Assembly: GCA_025531455.1 (NCBI GenBank)
Contig: JAMYHL010000086.1
Span: 91,960-155,959, forward strand
DNA length: 64,000 nt
DNA from: Apiotrichum sp. Y4204
Taxonomy: Eukaryota > Basidiomycota > Tremellomycetes > Trichosporonales > Trichosporonaceae
Direction: 5' to 3'
The position numbers and the translations under genes were made by a program. Under the pieces are notes generated by a model that did not search any database, was not told where the DNA came from, and saw only the letters and a list, made by a program, of their open reading frames with translations. Shown piece after piece: positions 1 to 12,079 of this stretch (the stretch's first letter is position 1; each line of letters starts with the position of its first letter).

Positions 1-2669
1 GGGAAAGCGAGTCGGGGAACACCTTGGTATCGGCGTCCACACAGAGCATGGTCTCGTACTTGTCGGGTGTAACACCGGTGCAGCGCCAGATAGAGTTGAA
101 GAACTCGTACTCGAATGTCGTCATGCGCTCGTCAAACATGACCTTCTGAAGGAACGACATGACGACAATCTGCGAGTCACGCTTTCCACGGTTACCGGGC
201 TTGGCCTCGTTGCGCTCAAGAGGGTTACCCGTCTTGGCGACGAGAACAATCGGGATACGCTGCTGCTTCGAGGGCTCAACAGTGTCGTTGTCGTACGCGT
301 AGAAACCGGCAAAGACCTTGGCCATGTTGTGGCGCTTGTGGCCGTCGGCAATGGCAACGTACGAGTGGGCCTCAACCTCCTGCTCGGGAACGACCAAGTC
401 CTTCATCATGCTGAGCACAATGTCGGGAGTGTACTGCTTGGAACCAGAGCCACGAACCATGCCGTCACACACAACGAGGATGAGCTTGTGGCTGTTAGGG
501 TAGTCGGTCGTCGCGATAGAGTCGAGCGTGGTGCGGAGACCCTCAATAGACTCCGAGTAGGCAGTGACAAGACAGATCGTGTGGACAAGCGGGTAGCCAA
601 AGGGCTCAAACTCAGGGCCAGGCTGGGGAATGACGTTTGTAAGAGGCCAGGGGCAGCTGCCCGAGTTGGCATAGAGCGAGTCGGATCCAAACGGCAGCGA
701 GGTCGACGAGTGGGAGCCACGGAGCATGGGCGAGCCAGGGGGAGTGTCACGAGCACGGAGGGCACCACCGTACACACTCTCGCCGCCACGGCGGGGCACT
801 TCGAGGTTCTGCATGGTGTTGGAGCGCGAGTTGACCATCTTGGTCTCAGCCTTGGAGAAACGCGACTGGGTGGGGAGGAAGTGGCTGCGCTTCGGGGGAC
901 GCAGGTTGGTGCTTTCCCTGGCATTCGGGCGGAGGTGACCGGGGGCCGCTTTGTAAATGTCGTCTGTCCAGTTTTCAATCTCTTCGGAACGCTTCATGCG
1001 ATCCTTGTAGCTCTCATTCTGGAAGTTGCCCATCCGCCAGCTGAGGAACCAACCGAAGTAAAGGGCCATGACGAACTTTATCAACACGGCACCGAGAATG
1101 AACACGAGTGAGAGGTAGAGCACAATCTCAGAGGCGACACAGCCAATCGTCTTGCTGTCGACATAGCCGACACGAATAATGTCGCTAAGACACTTGCCAT
1201 AGTCGTCAATGCCGGCACGGTTCATGAGCATAGTCGCGTCGCGGTTGTTGTACGAGGCATTTCCGTTCTTCAGGTGCTCGAAAAAGTCGGGGAACTTGAC
1301 AAAGGTGGGGTCGAGCCATTGGAGAAGGGAGAGGTCGAGAACAGCACTGATGTTAGAATAGAACGGCTTATCAGGACTCACCCCCTGTAGACGGTCAGAG
1401 GCCTGGTGGTGGTCCTGACCTGGTCCCAGGTGTAGTAGACGGTGCCCATCTGGTCAACGACCTTCTTCTCATGGAAGTAGGCGCGGGCCTCGTTGGACAG
1501 ATGGCACCACTTGGGCGAGTCGTATCCCGTGGCGTTGACCTGTTCCCAGGACAGCAGGGGACGGGGGGTGCACGGGAAGTACCAGCTCATGGCCTTTCCG
1601 CCGTCGGTCGCGTACTGCGCAGGGTACTGGGGGCCGGCCGACAGGATGCCGAAGCAGTTCTTGTTGACCTCGGTCTGGAACATGAACGAGAGATCCATGC
1701 CACCGACGGCCCACTGGTCCGAGTAGAGAGGGTTGACGGTGCCGTTGAAGATGGTCGACCCATCGACAATGGGATGCTCAAAGGCAGCCAGCTCGTACGA
1801 GTGGCCATTGACGACGACTGTGACGTTGTTGACCCTCTCCGGAGTGATACGGAGTGGCTGACGACCGCAGACAGTCTGGGTGAATCCGAACGTGACGAAA
1901 CCGACAATAGCCATGAGACAGGCACAGATAAAGACGATGCCCATCTTCTCTCGCCACGCACGCTGTGCCTCGGGCGTCCTTTTGCGGAACACCTTGGAGA
2001 TGATAAAGTTGGGGATCCAGCAGGTGATCACAAAGCAGTAGATCATCCAAGTGTCGATGGGGCCCGGAGCAATGCCAGAGCAGCATCCACGGGATTTAGG
2101 GGGAGTGGGAGGAGCAGTTGCTGATGCCTGGCTCGGCCGGGGGTGAGCACGAGACGCCTTGCGGCGGATGGTCGCTCCGCGCTTGAAGAGGTTCAAACCA
2201 GACTCGTTGGTGTTCTCATCCGTGTCACGACCGAGGACTGACTTGCCACGACGAAGGCCGGGAGCGCCACCCTGACGGGGTGCGTACGGGCGGTTACCGG
2301 TAGCTGTGTGTGAGACGGAAGACGCGATGGAAGTGACGGTGGGAGGCCACACGGCTGACTGCACTTACCACTTGGGTGGACGCGGACGGCCTCCTCCGCA
2401 GCGTGCTCGCGATAGTGAAAATGGCGGTGGCCCGGCTCGATGCGCTCACGCTCGGGACGAACCATCGACTTTTTCCGCCTCACATCGGCGCCCGCAGCGG
2501 AGAAGCCAGGGTAGCCAGCCTCTTCGTAACCGAGCGTTGGGACGTTGGACTGGGAGCCCATCGGGTCCTTGGCGGGGACGGTCGGCGCCTGCGCCGGGCG
2601 CTGGACTCGTTGACCCTGCTGCCAGTCATCCTCGAAGGAGATGTTCTGCTGAAAAGGAGGGCGCGACAT
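1..2669 (-). CDS. Class IV chitin synthase, 3' end cut by window edge
   Basis: This enzyme polymerises UDP-GlcNAc into chitin at the plasma membrane. Exons read 2669-2369, 2303-1382 and 1346-1; the introns are 65 and 35 nt and the phases close exactly. About 856 residues are visible. The N-terminal ~170 residues are polar. Hydrophobic segments follow near [14 protein letters not shown] and [16 protein letters not shown], then a cysteine-rich extracellular stretch, and then a third hydrophobic segment after the [19 protein letters not shown] block, which is typical of Chs3-like class IV enzymes. The start of the glycosyltransferase domain is visible: [12 protein letters not shown] and, near the edge, the CVDADTKV motif. 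The QxxRW catalytic motif lies outside the window. ATG at 2669 is chosen because it opens the long N-terminal exon. Family assignment is firm; the class IV call rests on the VGYVDSKT region and overall architecture. Confidence 0.93.
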
Positions 2670-5600
2670 GGGTGGTGGTGGGGATGGGTGGAGAGATGGG
2701 GGTAAGGGCGGGGAACTGGTAAATCGAAGTGGGTAGTTCTACAGGTACAGTGTTTGTCGTCCTGGAGAGTCGTCTATGCCTGCATGGTCCGTGGAGTTCG
2801 TGAAGAGAGAGAGAGAGAGAACTGGGGAGTATCTGTCGATGCAGTCAAGAGGAATCTGAAGGGTGTGAGCAACCGCGGTCGTGATTGGGAGGAGGATGCG
2901 AAAGGAACGGCGTGGGGAGGGGTTGGGTGGATGCGCAGTGTGTGGATTGCGTGTGAGGTGTGGTGTGGAGTGTGACAAAAATGGCTCGCCTGGTGCGAAT
3001 GGCAATGGCAATGACAGTGTGAATGGTGGTGAAGACGAAGAGATGTGTGTCTTTCAATACCAGATGGTTGTGAATGAACGAGTTGGCGCGCAGTAGTAAC
3101 AAGACAAGGCGGTGTTTGTGTTCTTTTGCTCTTGGCCCGACACACCGGACTACTCTGAATCCGCCGCCAAGTGAGACAGTCTTTCTCTACCAATTCCAGA
3201 CCACACGGTACAGCCTACGCGGTGCTGCTAATGACGACGGAGAGGCTGGATGGGTGGTGGGATGGGATGCCGATGGAATGCAAGCGTGTAAAGGTGATGC
3301 GCGCGCGCGCGCGATGGATTGGGACAGAGAGAGTGAAGCCCGAGCAAGCACCCCGGTACGGCACGGGGGGCAGGGAAGGAGGATAGAGAACGCACCCTGC
3401 TTTTTTCTTTGCAGCTGTTACGCGCTGCTGGGCCGGATTGTATCTCTTGAACCGCGAGGTGAGTCGATGCTTCGGGGGGAAGGAAGGAAAGGGGGAAGGA
3501 GGGACCGGGGCGGAGAGGGAGAGACGGAGGAGGGGAAGAGGGCGGGTGATGGTCGGGACTGTTGTGGTGGTGGAGAGGAAGAAAGTGATGGCGTAGAAAA
3601 GAATGGTGCAGGTGCAAAGCAGACAAATTGCGTTGGTGGCCAGAGAGCAGAGAGCCAGACACAAGAGGGATGAAAATGGTAACGCCCACAAGAAACACAC
3701 ACAGAGACACACACGCTAGCAGTGCAGGCCGTGCAGGGGCAGTGACTGTAGACTGAATGGATGAAGGCTTCCCTCCCCAGGCCCAGCCAGTCACTACGGG
3801 GGGACACTACTACTACGGTGATGCGTCTGATGCAGTTCCTGTTGCCTGCCTGGGGTGGATTGACTGCGGACTGTGTGCTCACGGGTGCAGCAGCTGTATG
3901 CATTCATTCTCAGGTGCGATGCGCGTCCTCTACTGGTGCCTCTCTCAAACTGCGAAGATGGTCGAAAAGGGGGAAGAGCAGAGGAAAAAGAAAAAAAAGA
4001 GAAGAGAAAAAGAGCAAGGGCTCCAGGGCAGAGGTAAAGGGTGGAAAAGAGGGGGTGAGGGAGAAAAGCAGGAGAAGGGGGCATGAGGAGAGGGGGTCAC
4101 CACAGGGGGCGCGCGCGGATCGCGGATGCTGCGTCCCACCTGGTGCTAGCCTGTCCACGCGCACTTTGGGCAAGCTACGCTCCACTGCGCCCTGGGAATG
4201 GCTGGTCTGGCTGGGCGCACTGAGTGTGGCTTTTGGCGGGTTCTGCACTTCTGCACTGCGCACTACTGGGGTGGGTGCCATGCACAGTGCAGCGCACAAA
4301 CAAAATACAGTTTCTATAGGCACCGAAAATAATCATCCTTCATGGCCATCCTGGGTAGCTGGATGGGAGCGAGCTACGTCTGGGTGGGGAAATAGCCAAG
4401 CACCATGTCATCCACGATCACGCAGTGGGTGAGTCTATTGGATACATGGGTCTCGATGCAACACAACGTAGGATCAGTTACATCCTGTGACGGGCCTGAT
4501 GGGTTTAATACGAGGCACTGAAGATGATCAAAGAGGACAAAGAACGTTGGGAGGCAGTCTCCATAGAGCATCAATAGACTCTCAGCTTTCGGCAGCTCCC
4601 CTCAGCCATGCAGCGCCGTTCTGCATCAGCGCACTTCGGCACTCCGTCCTCTGTCCTGCAGCAACACCACGACACGCTAGCTCGTCGGATCGTCGGCCAT
4701 CAGGATCGCCAGGGGGCCACCAGAGGATCATAATAGGGGGCGCACAGACCGGCGCGATCGCAGCTAGCAGAATTGGGTGGGGTGCCCCAGAACTCGCAGC
4801 ATGGCGAGCGTGCAGCAAGCCCAGCATCTGCAGGGCTGCAGCGTTGACATCTGGCCATATGACTTGAGCCATACGAGGGTGAGCGGAGATGGTCGGCACG
4901 GGATCGGGGGCAAAATGAGTGGCGAGCATGGTAATATGGTGGTGCACAAAGGGCATCTGCGCCGGAGACCATCTGGCTCCTCTCCTCGGTCCCTGTGCCC
5001 CGTCCCCAGCCATTCCATTCTGCTTGTTCGCTGTGTTGTGCCTTTTGCAGCGGACGTGCCTCGACCTTTGCTTGTGTTCCTTGATCAGACCCTGAATGTG
5101 CCGACACCGGCGAGGCATGCAGTCAGAGGCCCGCGGAAGGGGCATTAGCCCCAGTGCTTGGTGCATGCTGCTGCTGACCCCCGAAACGCACACCACAGCG
5201 ATGATTATATAAATTCTGCTGTTCCCGTTTGTTCTCATGATCAAGGATCTAAATCAGCGATCAGCAGGGCGCACCAGGGGCTAGGGGGCGCAGGGCAGGG
5301 GCGAAATCACAAGTAGTCCGATCCAGGCAGGATGGTTTCGAGTCCAAAGAAAGAGTTAATCCCCCGGGCATTGATATCCTCCGGCCCTTCTAGCTTGCAG
5401 CTTTTGTGCAGCGGATGGTACTTGCATTCAGACTCCATCGGCAGAGCAATTAGCTCTATCGCGCGCACCTAATCTGCAGCGGTGTGCCATGTGCAGAGAG
5501 CACGATGCGGTCTCGGCGGAGGACGGAGCACGGATCCGATGGCTAGTGGCAAATGTGAAGTTCGATCTCCTGGTCTCACAGATGAGGTGACGGTGTGACG

Positions 5601-7565
5601 CTCTCCGTGCCGCCGTTGGAGAGTGAATCAGAGGAACCGGGAACGGCACACGGGACAGTTGAGACGGATATGTGACAGCTGCAGCCCTCTGCGACACGAC
5701 TTTGTGCTGCACAGCCTATGAGTGTCCATCGTAGGATTGTAACATTAACGCGCCAGAGTCTCATATTTCTGAGATCACAGACACACGATACTGCAGTACT
5801 GCAGTCTATATGTGGCGGATCTCGATCTGCAGGGGATTAAGCGAGTGGTGCCTGCCACTACATGTTGGGGTCGACAGTGTCCCTCTTCCGCACCCATTTC
5901 CCATTGCGAGATCGCTTACCGCTTGAGCTTGATGTATTAGACCCTGCGTACATAGTGTTCTGCGTTCCGCGTTCCGCACTGCGTTTTATGGTCTGCGGCT
6001 TTTCATTGACCTGGGCGCGACGCGTTGTGAATGCAGTAAGTGTGGCGCCACAGCCAAGAAAGTGTGATCAAGCCGCGGGGGAGACAGCCATCTCCATTCA
6101 GCTCTGATCCCCGTCGCGCTTCTTCGCTTTCCGTCGGCCTCGTTTGCGCAGAGTTCGGACTCGGAGGATCTTCGCTCAGCCTGGCCACCGGGAGGTGCGA
6201 AATCGTCGGCCGCTCTACTTGCTGTAGCTCGAGCAGCCACAACGTGTGTGGGAGGGAGACGGATGGGTGCAGGGGACTGACCATCAGATCAGACTGGTTT
6301 CCTACCCTTCCTCTGTATCTCTGATGTCTCCGGCCTCTGTTGCACCAAATCAGCAATGCGACCACGCCGACTCTCGGTAATCGTGGCCTCACAGTAATCT
6401 TGGCAGAATGAGCTAAGCCAAGCTATGAGATACGAGATGGCCGGTCGTGGCGCCGCTCCCGCTCACGATGAGCGGATGAGCATGTTTAGCCGCACCAATG
6501 TTGGTGATCGGGGACACACCAGCATAGTGCACAACTGACCTAGGCTACGAGCTACGATCGCGACGAGATGACAAACGCATCTCCATATGTCATGTCTGCA
6601 CATCCCCGAGCTCACAACCGCACTAAGTCAAAATCGAACTACCATATCTCGCCCGCTCGCACTCGGCGCCATGTCTTGGCAGGCCTCGATATATCTAATC
6701 CCGTCACCAATGGCTGATCGTAAACATCCAAAACCTACAATGTGCATTGTGTGGCGGGTGAGGATACGGCGGGGTGGCGTCGTGGCGGATGGCGCGATGG
6801 CGTTGATGAAAATGGGGTGCGCCGGGGGGTGTATACGCGCGGCACGCGGCGCGGCGCGTCATTGACTGCGCGATGCGCGATTCCCGATCTGCGACCTTGA
6901 CACAAGGATCCGCAGGGGTGGTAGCTGCAATCTTCCCGAGTGATGCACTGATCGTCGGCTGCTCAATTGATCGTTGATCGTTGATCGTGTTTGGTGTGCG
7001 CAAGGGGGATTGACATTGTGGCGATCGCGGATTGTTGATGTCATTTGCAGGGGAAGCGGCTGTGCCCGCATCATATCGGCGTGAAAGTAACAAGTAACAA
7101 GGAGCGGAATGTCATGTAGCAGAGCAGAGAGGGGGAGATGGCGTCAGAGTCTGCAGAACATGCCGAGTTGCAAAGATACCGGCGTATACTGGGCAGCTAT
7201 GGGCACGAGTGCACCGCAGGGTGAGGTTTCGCACGTGTGTATGCAGCAGCGTTCAGCGGCCTCCGGGCTGTCGGCGTCCGTTCCTCCTGAGGCCGACAGG
7301 CGACACTCCGAGTTTCGAGGCTTGCGTCTCTGGTACCCGACGAGGTCCAAATCAGCGAGGCGTCGGCTGCGGGGCAATTGCGGTCAAGAAGATTGTCTGC
7401 AGTTTGTGAGTGCGTGCGACTGGGACGGTGATTATTAAGAAAGTGGCACGAACAAGAACAACCACGCCGCCGTGCTATGTTCACGGTTAGTCCCGGTACT
7501 GTAACATTACATACAAATACATACACACAATGAAAGCTCTACACTTCTACACGCCTTAGCGCGAT
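2670..7565. other. Gene-free 4.9 kb upstream of the chitin synthase
   Basis: I see no convincing gene here. The part next to the chitin synthase start (about 2700-4100) is strongly pyrimidine-rich on the minus strand, which is the gene's sense strand, as expected for a long fungal promoter and 5' leader. It carries (GA)8 at 2805-2820 and a GC-alternating run near 3300-3313. The open frames in this part are low-complexity Ser/Pro/Leu artefacts. The section 4100-7565 has short frames in all directions with no recognisable motifs. It contains clustered TGATCG/CGATCA words near 5236-5262 and 6945-6985. Confidence 0.6.
2805..2820. repeat. (GA)8 microsatellite
   Basis: Eight GA units in the upstream region of the chitin synthase gene, reading CT on that gene's sense strand. 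Confidence 0.85.
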
Positions 7566-8606
7566 CTACACAACAGGGGCAACAACATACCGCGACGCAA
7601 ACACCACCTCCCCGCGGCGCGTCCACGGGCCCCAGAGACCAACTTCATACTCTTTCCCAGGGACGAGTGTGCGCGCGTCGACGCCTCCTGGCGGACAGTC
7701 GGGGGGTAGCGCCTGGAGAACCAGCGTGACCCTCTCGTGCTTCTCCATCTTCTCTTCTGCCTCTTTCGGCCACGCAAGCACGTCGCATTCGAGCATTACC
7801 GCCGCATGTGTCCGCCCGCTCAGAACCTCGCGAACGGCAAGCCGTGCCGGTGCGCCGCGCACGTGTCGCAGCGACGAGCCACGGATAGCGTGCGCCTGCG
7901 CAGTGTAGAAGAGCACGAGGGCGGTCGTGTTCGCCGATAGGAGTGTCGCGAGGCGCGTTGACGGCGGGAGTCTGGAGTGAGCTAGCGGGGTGGAGCTTGC
8001 AGCTTACCCAGGGCCCTTGTACTGGATACTCCCCCGGAAGCGGCGCGGGCTGACCCCAACAGCGTCCTCGGCAGGAATACGCTCGCGCTCGCGAATCATG
8101 GGCGGTTGGGGAAGGGTCCCAATCGAGTGGGTCAGCGGGGCGCCTGGGTCGACGCGGAACGGGGAGAGTGCGTCGGTGATGCGCCGCGGGGTCCTGGCGG
8201 GTGACTGCGCGTCGGACTCAGACTTCTTGCGCGGGGTGAGAAGGTCGGAGACTGGGCGGCGGGGAGTCGTGTGTGTTGGAGCTGGGTGGGCGGGTATTGC
8301 TGGGAGTACTGCGCGCTGAGCAGGAACTGGAGACGCAACTGGCGCTGCGGAAAGACCATTTGGGGCGGTGGCGCGCTTCTTCACTGGCGTGAGGGAGAAG
8401 GAAAAGGCCGAGGCGGAGATGGGCGCGGCGCGCTTCTCGCCCTTTGGCGCCATATCGCGGAACTGTAGAGGTGGAGATGGTGGTGAAGAGGACACGCCAT
8501 GCACGAAAGCACATTTGTTGTTGCCACCAGAAAGATGCTTGTGCTCGACGCGGACGCCAGAGTGGAGGTCGATTTTGTACAAGTAGGTCCAGTCATCCAA
8601 AGTCAT
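7566..8606 (-). CDS. Unknown protein rich in S/T-P-x-K/R sites
   Basis: I do not recognise the family. Two exons (8606-8008 and 7971-7566, 36-nt intron) give 334 residues with exact phase. Residues ~55-195 are low-complexity and basic. They hold about seven minimal CDK-type sites (TPVK, TPRR, TPRK, SPAR, TPRR, SPFR, SPRR), as is common in nuclear cell-cycle proteins. The C-terminal ~130 residues look folded, with alternating hydrophobic strands (AAVMLECDVLAW, RVTLVLQALP, KEYEVGLWGPW, EVVFASRYVVA), which suggests a small beta-rich domain. An in-frame ATG at 8453 (MAPKGEK) is an alternative start; the upstream 51 residues look protein-like, so I kept 8606. It diverges from prefoldin 6 across 173 bp, so the two probably share a promoter. 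Confidence 0.7.
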
Positions 8607-8779
8607 TCGGTGGTGGAGGTGCGGAAGCAGATTTCTGCGTCACCGCAGCGTGCACTCTGCATGGCTCTCTGATCGGTCTGAGCTCATTTCGGGTCGACGA
8701 CGACATCCAAAGTCGTGTCCTCTGTCGCTGTCAACATCAGCATCAACACTACCCACACCACACTACTCCCACTCTCAAC

Positions 8780-9372
8780 ATGGCAGACTCAAAGATCGGG
8801 GCCGTGCAGGCCAAGCTGCAGGCGTCCTCCCGGGAGTTCCAGAAGCTCGAGACTGGTGGGTCACGGGGAGCGGGTGACGAACATTTCAGCGACCCGTGTT
8901 GTACTCTCCTCCATTTCCACACTGCAGCCGCGCTGACATGTCCCAGAGATGGCCGGTGTCATCGAGGCACGACAGCGGCTGGATGCGCAGCTTTCCGAGA
9001 ACCAGCAGGTGCTGAAGGAGTTTTCGGGGCTCAAGGCGCACAACACGGTGTACAAGCTTGTCGGGCCGGCGCTCGTCCCGCAGGACAATGCCGAGGCGCG
9101 CGCGAACGTCGAGAAGCGGATAGAGTTTATCAAGGCGGAGATGTGAGTGGTACCGGGGAGGTAGCGGAAGTGTTGCAAGACCTCTTGTCACTTCTACTAG
9201 CGATTTTCCATTGCTGACGGCAGTGCGCGTATCGAGGACCAGATCAAGGAACACGAGACGCGCGCAAACAAGAAGAAGGACGAGGTGGGTGATATTCGCA
9301 AGGAGAGGCTGACCGCAGATCATGGCGCTTCAGCGCGAGTTTCAACAGCTGCAGCCGCCGAGCAAGGCGTAG
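8780..9372 (+). CDS. YKE2: Prefoldin subunit 6
   Basis: This is a beta-type subunit of the hexameric prefoldin co-chaperone, which hands nascent actin and tubulin to the cytosolic CCT chaperonin. Four exons (8780-8855, 8947-9142, 9224-9284, 9319-9372) give 128 residues, the usual size. The protein is two coiled-coil helices (about residues 5-55 and 75-125) around the conserved beta-hairpin stretch NTVYKLVGPALVPQD, which is diagnostic for subunit 6. The C-terminal helix ends in ALQREFQQLQPP. Every intron has a GTGAGT or GTGGGT donor and all phases close. Confidence 0.93.
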
Positions 9373-9688
9373 ACGGCCGTATAGGCGCGAGTGTTACGGA
9401 TGTATGCATAGACGTGGAGCTGTTAAGACCGTTCGCAAGGCCCATTTAACAGGAACCTGCGGGGCAATGGACGATGGCCAAGCGTGTGGGCGATTACTTC
9501 ACTCGCTAGTGTTCTCTAACCTGGTAACTGACGTGTAGTGGCGTAGTGGTGTAGCAAAACTGACGGCTCCAGGCGCGGCGTGGAGGATGACGGACGTGGT
9601 TGACGTCCTCGGCCTTCCAGTGGACTTCCGCAGCTCAATGCCCTTCCGTTGTATCATAATGTCTATCATGCCCATCTATATGTACACT
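9373..9688. other. Convergent intergenic spacer
   Basis: This 316-bp spacer lies between the ends of prefoldin 6 and the beta-helix gene. I see only 3' untranslated sequence for both. Confidence 0.5.
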
Positions 9689-11609
9689 CTACGCGGCCTT
9701 GCGCTCCGACACCCCACGACGCGCAACCACTATGCTGTGCACGCGCAGCACGGCAGCCGCAATCCCCGCCCCTGTGAGGAGGTACGCGACCCGCACGCCG
9801 ATGAGCGAGTGCATGCCCTGCGCCGTCTCCGCCCGCTCCTTCTTCTGCGCGCTCTGAGCCGTCTCCGCCCGTTCTTTCTTCTGCGCGCTGCCCTGCTGCT
9901 CCCTCGGCTTCGCGTAGAACTCCTGCTGTATGTGCAGGAGCACATCCGACTGCCATACCTGTCGTCAGTCCCATTAGCCCCGCCTTCACCGACTCACATG
10001 CGTTTCGGCGAGATTCTCCCGCAGCGCCTTGATCTTCCTCTGCAGCCCGCCCACGCCGTCAAGAATTGTGTTGTGGACACGCCCGATTTGTGCGAGGCGG
10101 GCGTCCACCTCCTCCGTGATGGGCGATGATTCTTGCGGGGTGGCGCTGTGTGTCAGCTATCGCCTCGGATCAAGGGTTCGCTCGGCAGGCCACTCACTCG
10201 CGTTTCCCACTCCCTCGCGCAGCCTCGAGGGCGCGCTGGACGTTGACCCCCAGGATGTTGATCGCCTTGGTCATGCGCTGCTGCACGTGGCCGAGAATGC
10301 CGTCGAGCGCCTCGCTGCCTGTGGAAGTATTGGAGTCTTCAGGCGCAGCGGCAGCGGGCGTCTCCGCCTCCTTTGCCTCGCTGGATTCTGAAGCGGGCTG
10401 CTCGCTCGCTCCGTCAATGCACACGACTGTCGTCAGCAGGAGAGCTCTGTGCGCTCACGCACTGTATGCAAAGTCGCCATCCACAAAGTCTTCCTGAACT
10501 TTGCCGCCTTCGACGGTCGCCTTGTGGTAGAGGAACGGCATTGGGTCGGGGTTGACAATGTCTTCAAAGCACCGCGGGCTGCGGGTGCCCGAGTGCCGTG
10601 CGGTGGACAAGTTGTCGGTGATCGTCCAGTCCTTAAGTCCCGCAGCGGCGATGCTATAGCCCATAAAGTTGCCGCGGAAGCTGTTACTCGTCACGCTTCC
10701 GCCAGCGAGGATCGTCTCAATGTCGTCGGACAGAATACTCAGGCCGATGCCTACACCCACGCGCATAGCCTTGCGGGCCGCGTCGAGGATGTTGTCCCGC
10801 ACCACGACGCCAGAGTAGTCGCCGTCGAACGGGGTCGAGTCGACCATGAGAATCCCGCCGATCGCCGAGCTCCCAACAGTACTAACAGTATTGGAGGCGA
10901 TGAGCGTCCCGGGAGAGCAGTACACGACGATGCCGGCGTCGGTGCAGTCGATAAACTTGTTGTCGCGCACCACGCTGTCCCGGCATGCAATGGAGATTCC
11001 GTCCGCGAGCGGCCGGCCAAGCGGCGACGTCTCGGGGTCGGGCCCGTCTACTGCCGGGTTGTACTCTTCTCCCACCGGTCCAATCTCGTTGCGTTCAATC
11101 ACCGCGCCCTTGCACTGCAGCTTTGCGCCCTCGCGGACATGCACTGCTGTCCATCCACGCGGATTTCGGAGCACGCAGTCACGCACAGTGTGTCCCTCGT
11201 TCCCGCCGAGCAGCAGGAGACCTGGAGCCGCGGGGTCCTGGGAACGGCCAAAGAGCGTCCGCCCCCCATCGATGATAAGGCTCGCAATTCCGACGCGCGC
11301 ACACCGCCGGCAGTCGCCCTGGATCGCCGTGACCGCCAGCTCGCTCGCGATGCGGAGCACAGCGCGGTCCTCACCCGTCGGGTATCCCAGCGTCGCGATC
11401 TCCTGGTCCGACGCGGTGAATATGATGCTGCCAGTGAGGTAGTATTCTGTGCGCGGACAGAGAAAGACCTTTGTCCCCGGGCCGCCATCCGTGAAGCGCT
11501 TGTTGAGGGTGCGATGATCTGCCGTCTTGAGACACTCGGGCGCGGCGGACACGCCGAGAAGAAGGAGGAGAAGGGAGAGCATGGGGAGTATGCTGTGCAG
11601 CCGCGCCAT
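9689..11609 (-). CDS. Secreted right-handed beta-helix protein with coiled-coil and membrane tail
   Basis: Exons 11609-10463, 10426-10198, 10145-9998 and 9958-9689 give 597 residues with exact phases (introns 36, 52 and 39 nt). Residues 1-25 form a signal peptide (MARLHSILPMLSLLLLLLG). Residues ~26-385 are a pectin-lyase-like parallel beta-helix of a widespread fungal family, with landmarks TLGYPTGEDRAVL, NPRGWTAVH, ADGISIACRDS and GGILMVDSTPF. No pectinase catalytic set is evident, so activity is unknown. Then come an Ala/Ser/Glu linker, predicted coiled coils, a perfect 12-residue tandem duplication (AQKKERAETAQ, twice) and a hydrophobic segment (VAYLLTGAGIAAAVL) 20-25 residues from the end. 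The start at 11609 is preferred over 11645 because it has an ACCATGG context and opens directly into the signal peptide. The first splice uses a GTGCGT donor, so the link between helix and tail deserves transcript support. Confidence 0.75.
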
Positions 11610-12079
11610 GGTTTGACGCGACTGGAGCTGATGTAGTGATGCCAAAGAGTGTCTAAAGGATGATGCTGGATAGTATCCTGTCTGCCCATGGCCTCTTTTC
11701 TGTGCAAGCCAAGGCCCCCCCCCCTTTCAATTCACACAACAACTTTGTGACATTTCATCGGCCAAATAAGCTTATGTCTGACTCTTGGGGGATCCGCGGA
11801 TCATCGTCCGCGGCAGGGGAAAGAACATTCTGATTCCGCTGATCGCGCTGATCTTATCATTTGGTGATGTCTGCCCCTTGAAACATGCACTGCAGCCCCT
11901 GGCGCGGGGCCTGGCGGAAGCCGCTGATCCGTTCTGATCCAGCCGATCAACGATCAGCGGGTCCGGTTAGCGTCTTCCTTTTGTCCCAGAAATTTGGCAT
12001 CCCAATTGATTTCTGTTCTTTCTCTTTTCTCTCCATTCTCTCTGTCTCATTCTCTCTCTACTCACGGTACTCTGACACC
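11610..12079. promoter_or_regulatory. Divergent promoter region with clustered GATC words
   Basis: This 470-bp region separates the beta-helix gene (-) and the dehydrogenase (+). At 11790-11965 it holds many GATC-containing words, including CTGATCG, CTGATCC, CGATCAACGATCAG and GGATCCGCGGATCATC. A pyrimidine-rich leader (about 11985-12062) precedes the dehydrogenase start. A regulatory role is inferred from position only. Confidence 0.4.

Noticed and set aside
406..978. Minus-strand open frame of 190 residues
   Set aside because: Frame-shifted shadow of the chitin synthase exon; the true frame has the conserved family motifs.
3215..3794. Minus-strand Ser/Pro/Leu-rich frames
   Set aside because: Low-complexity translation of the pyrimidine-rich region upstream of the chitin synthase; no signal beyond composition.
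4582..5244. Minus-strand frame of 220 residues
   Set aside because: No domain, no splice-consistent extension, and a His/Cys/Arg/Pro-rich composition typical of random GC-rich frames.
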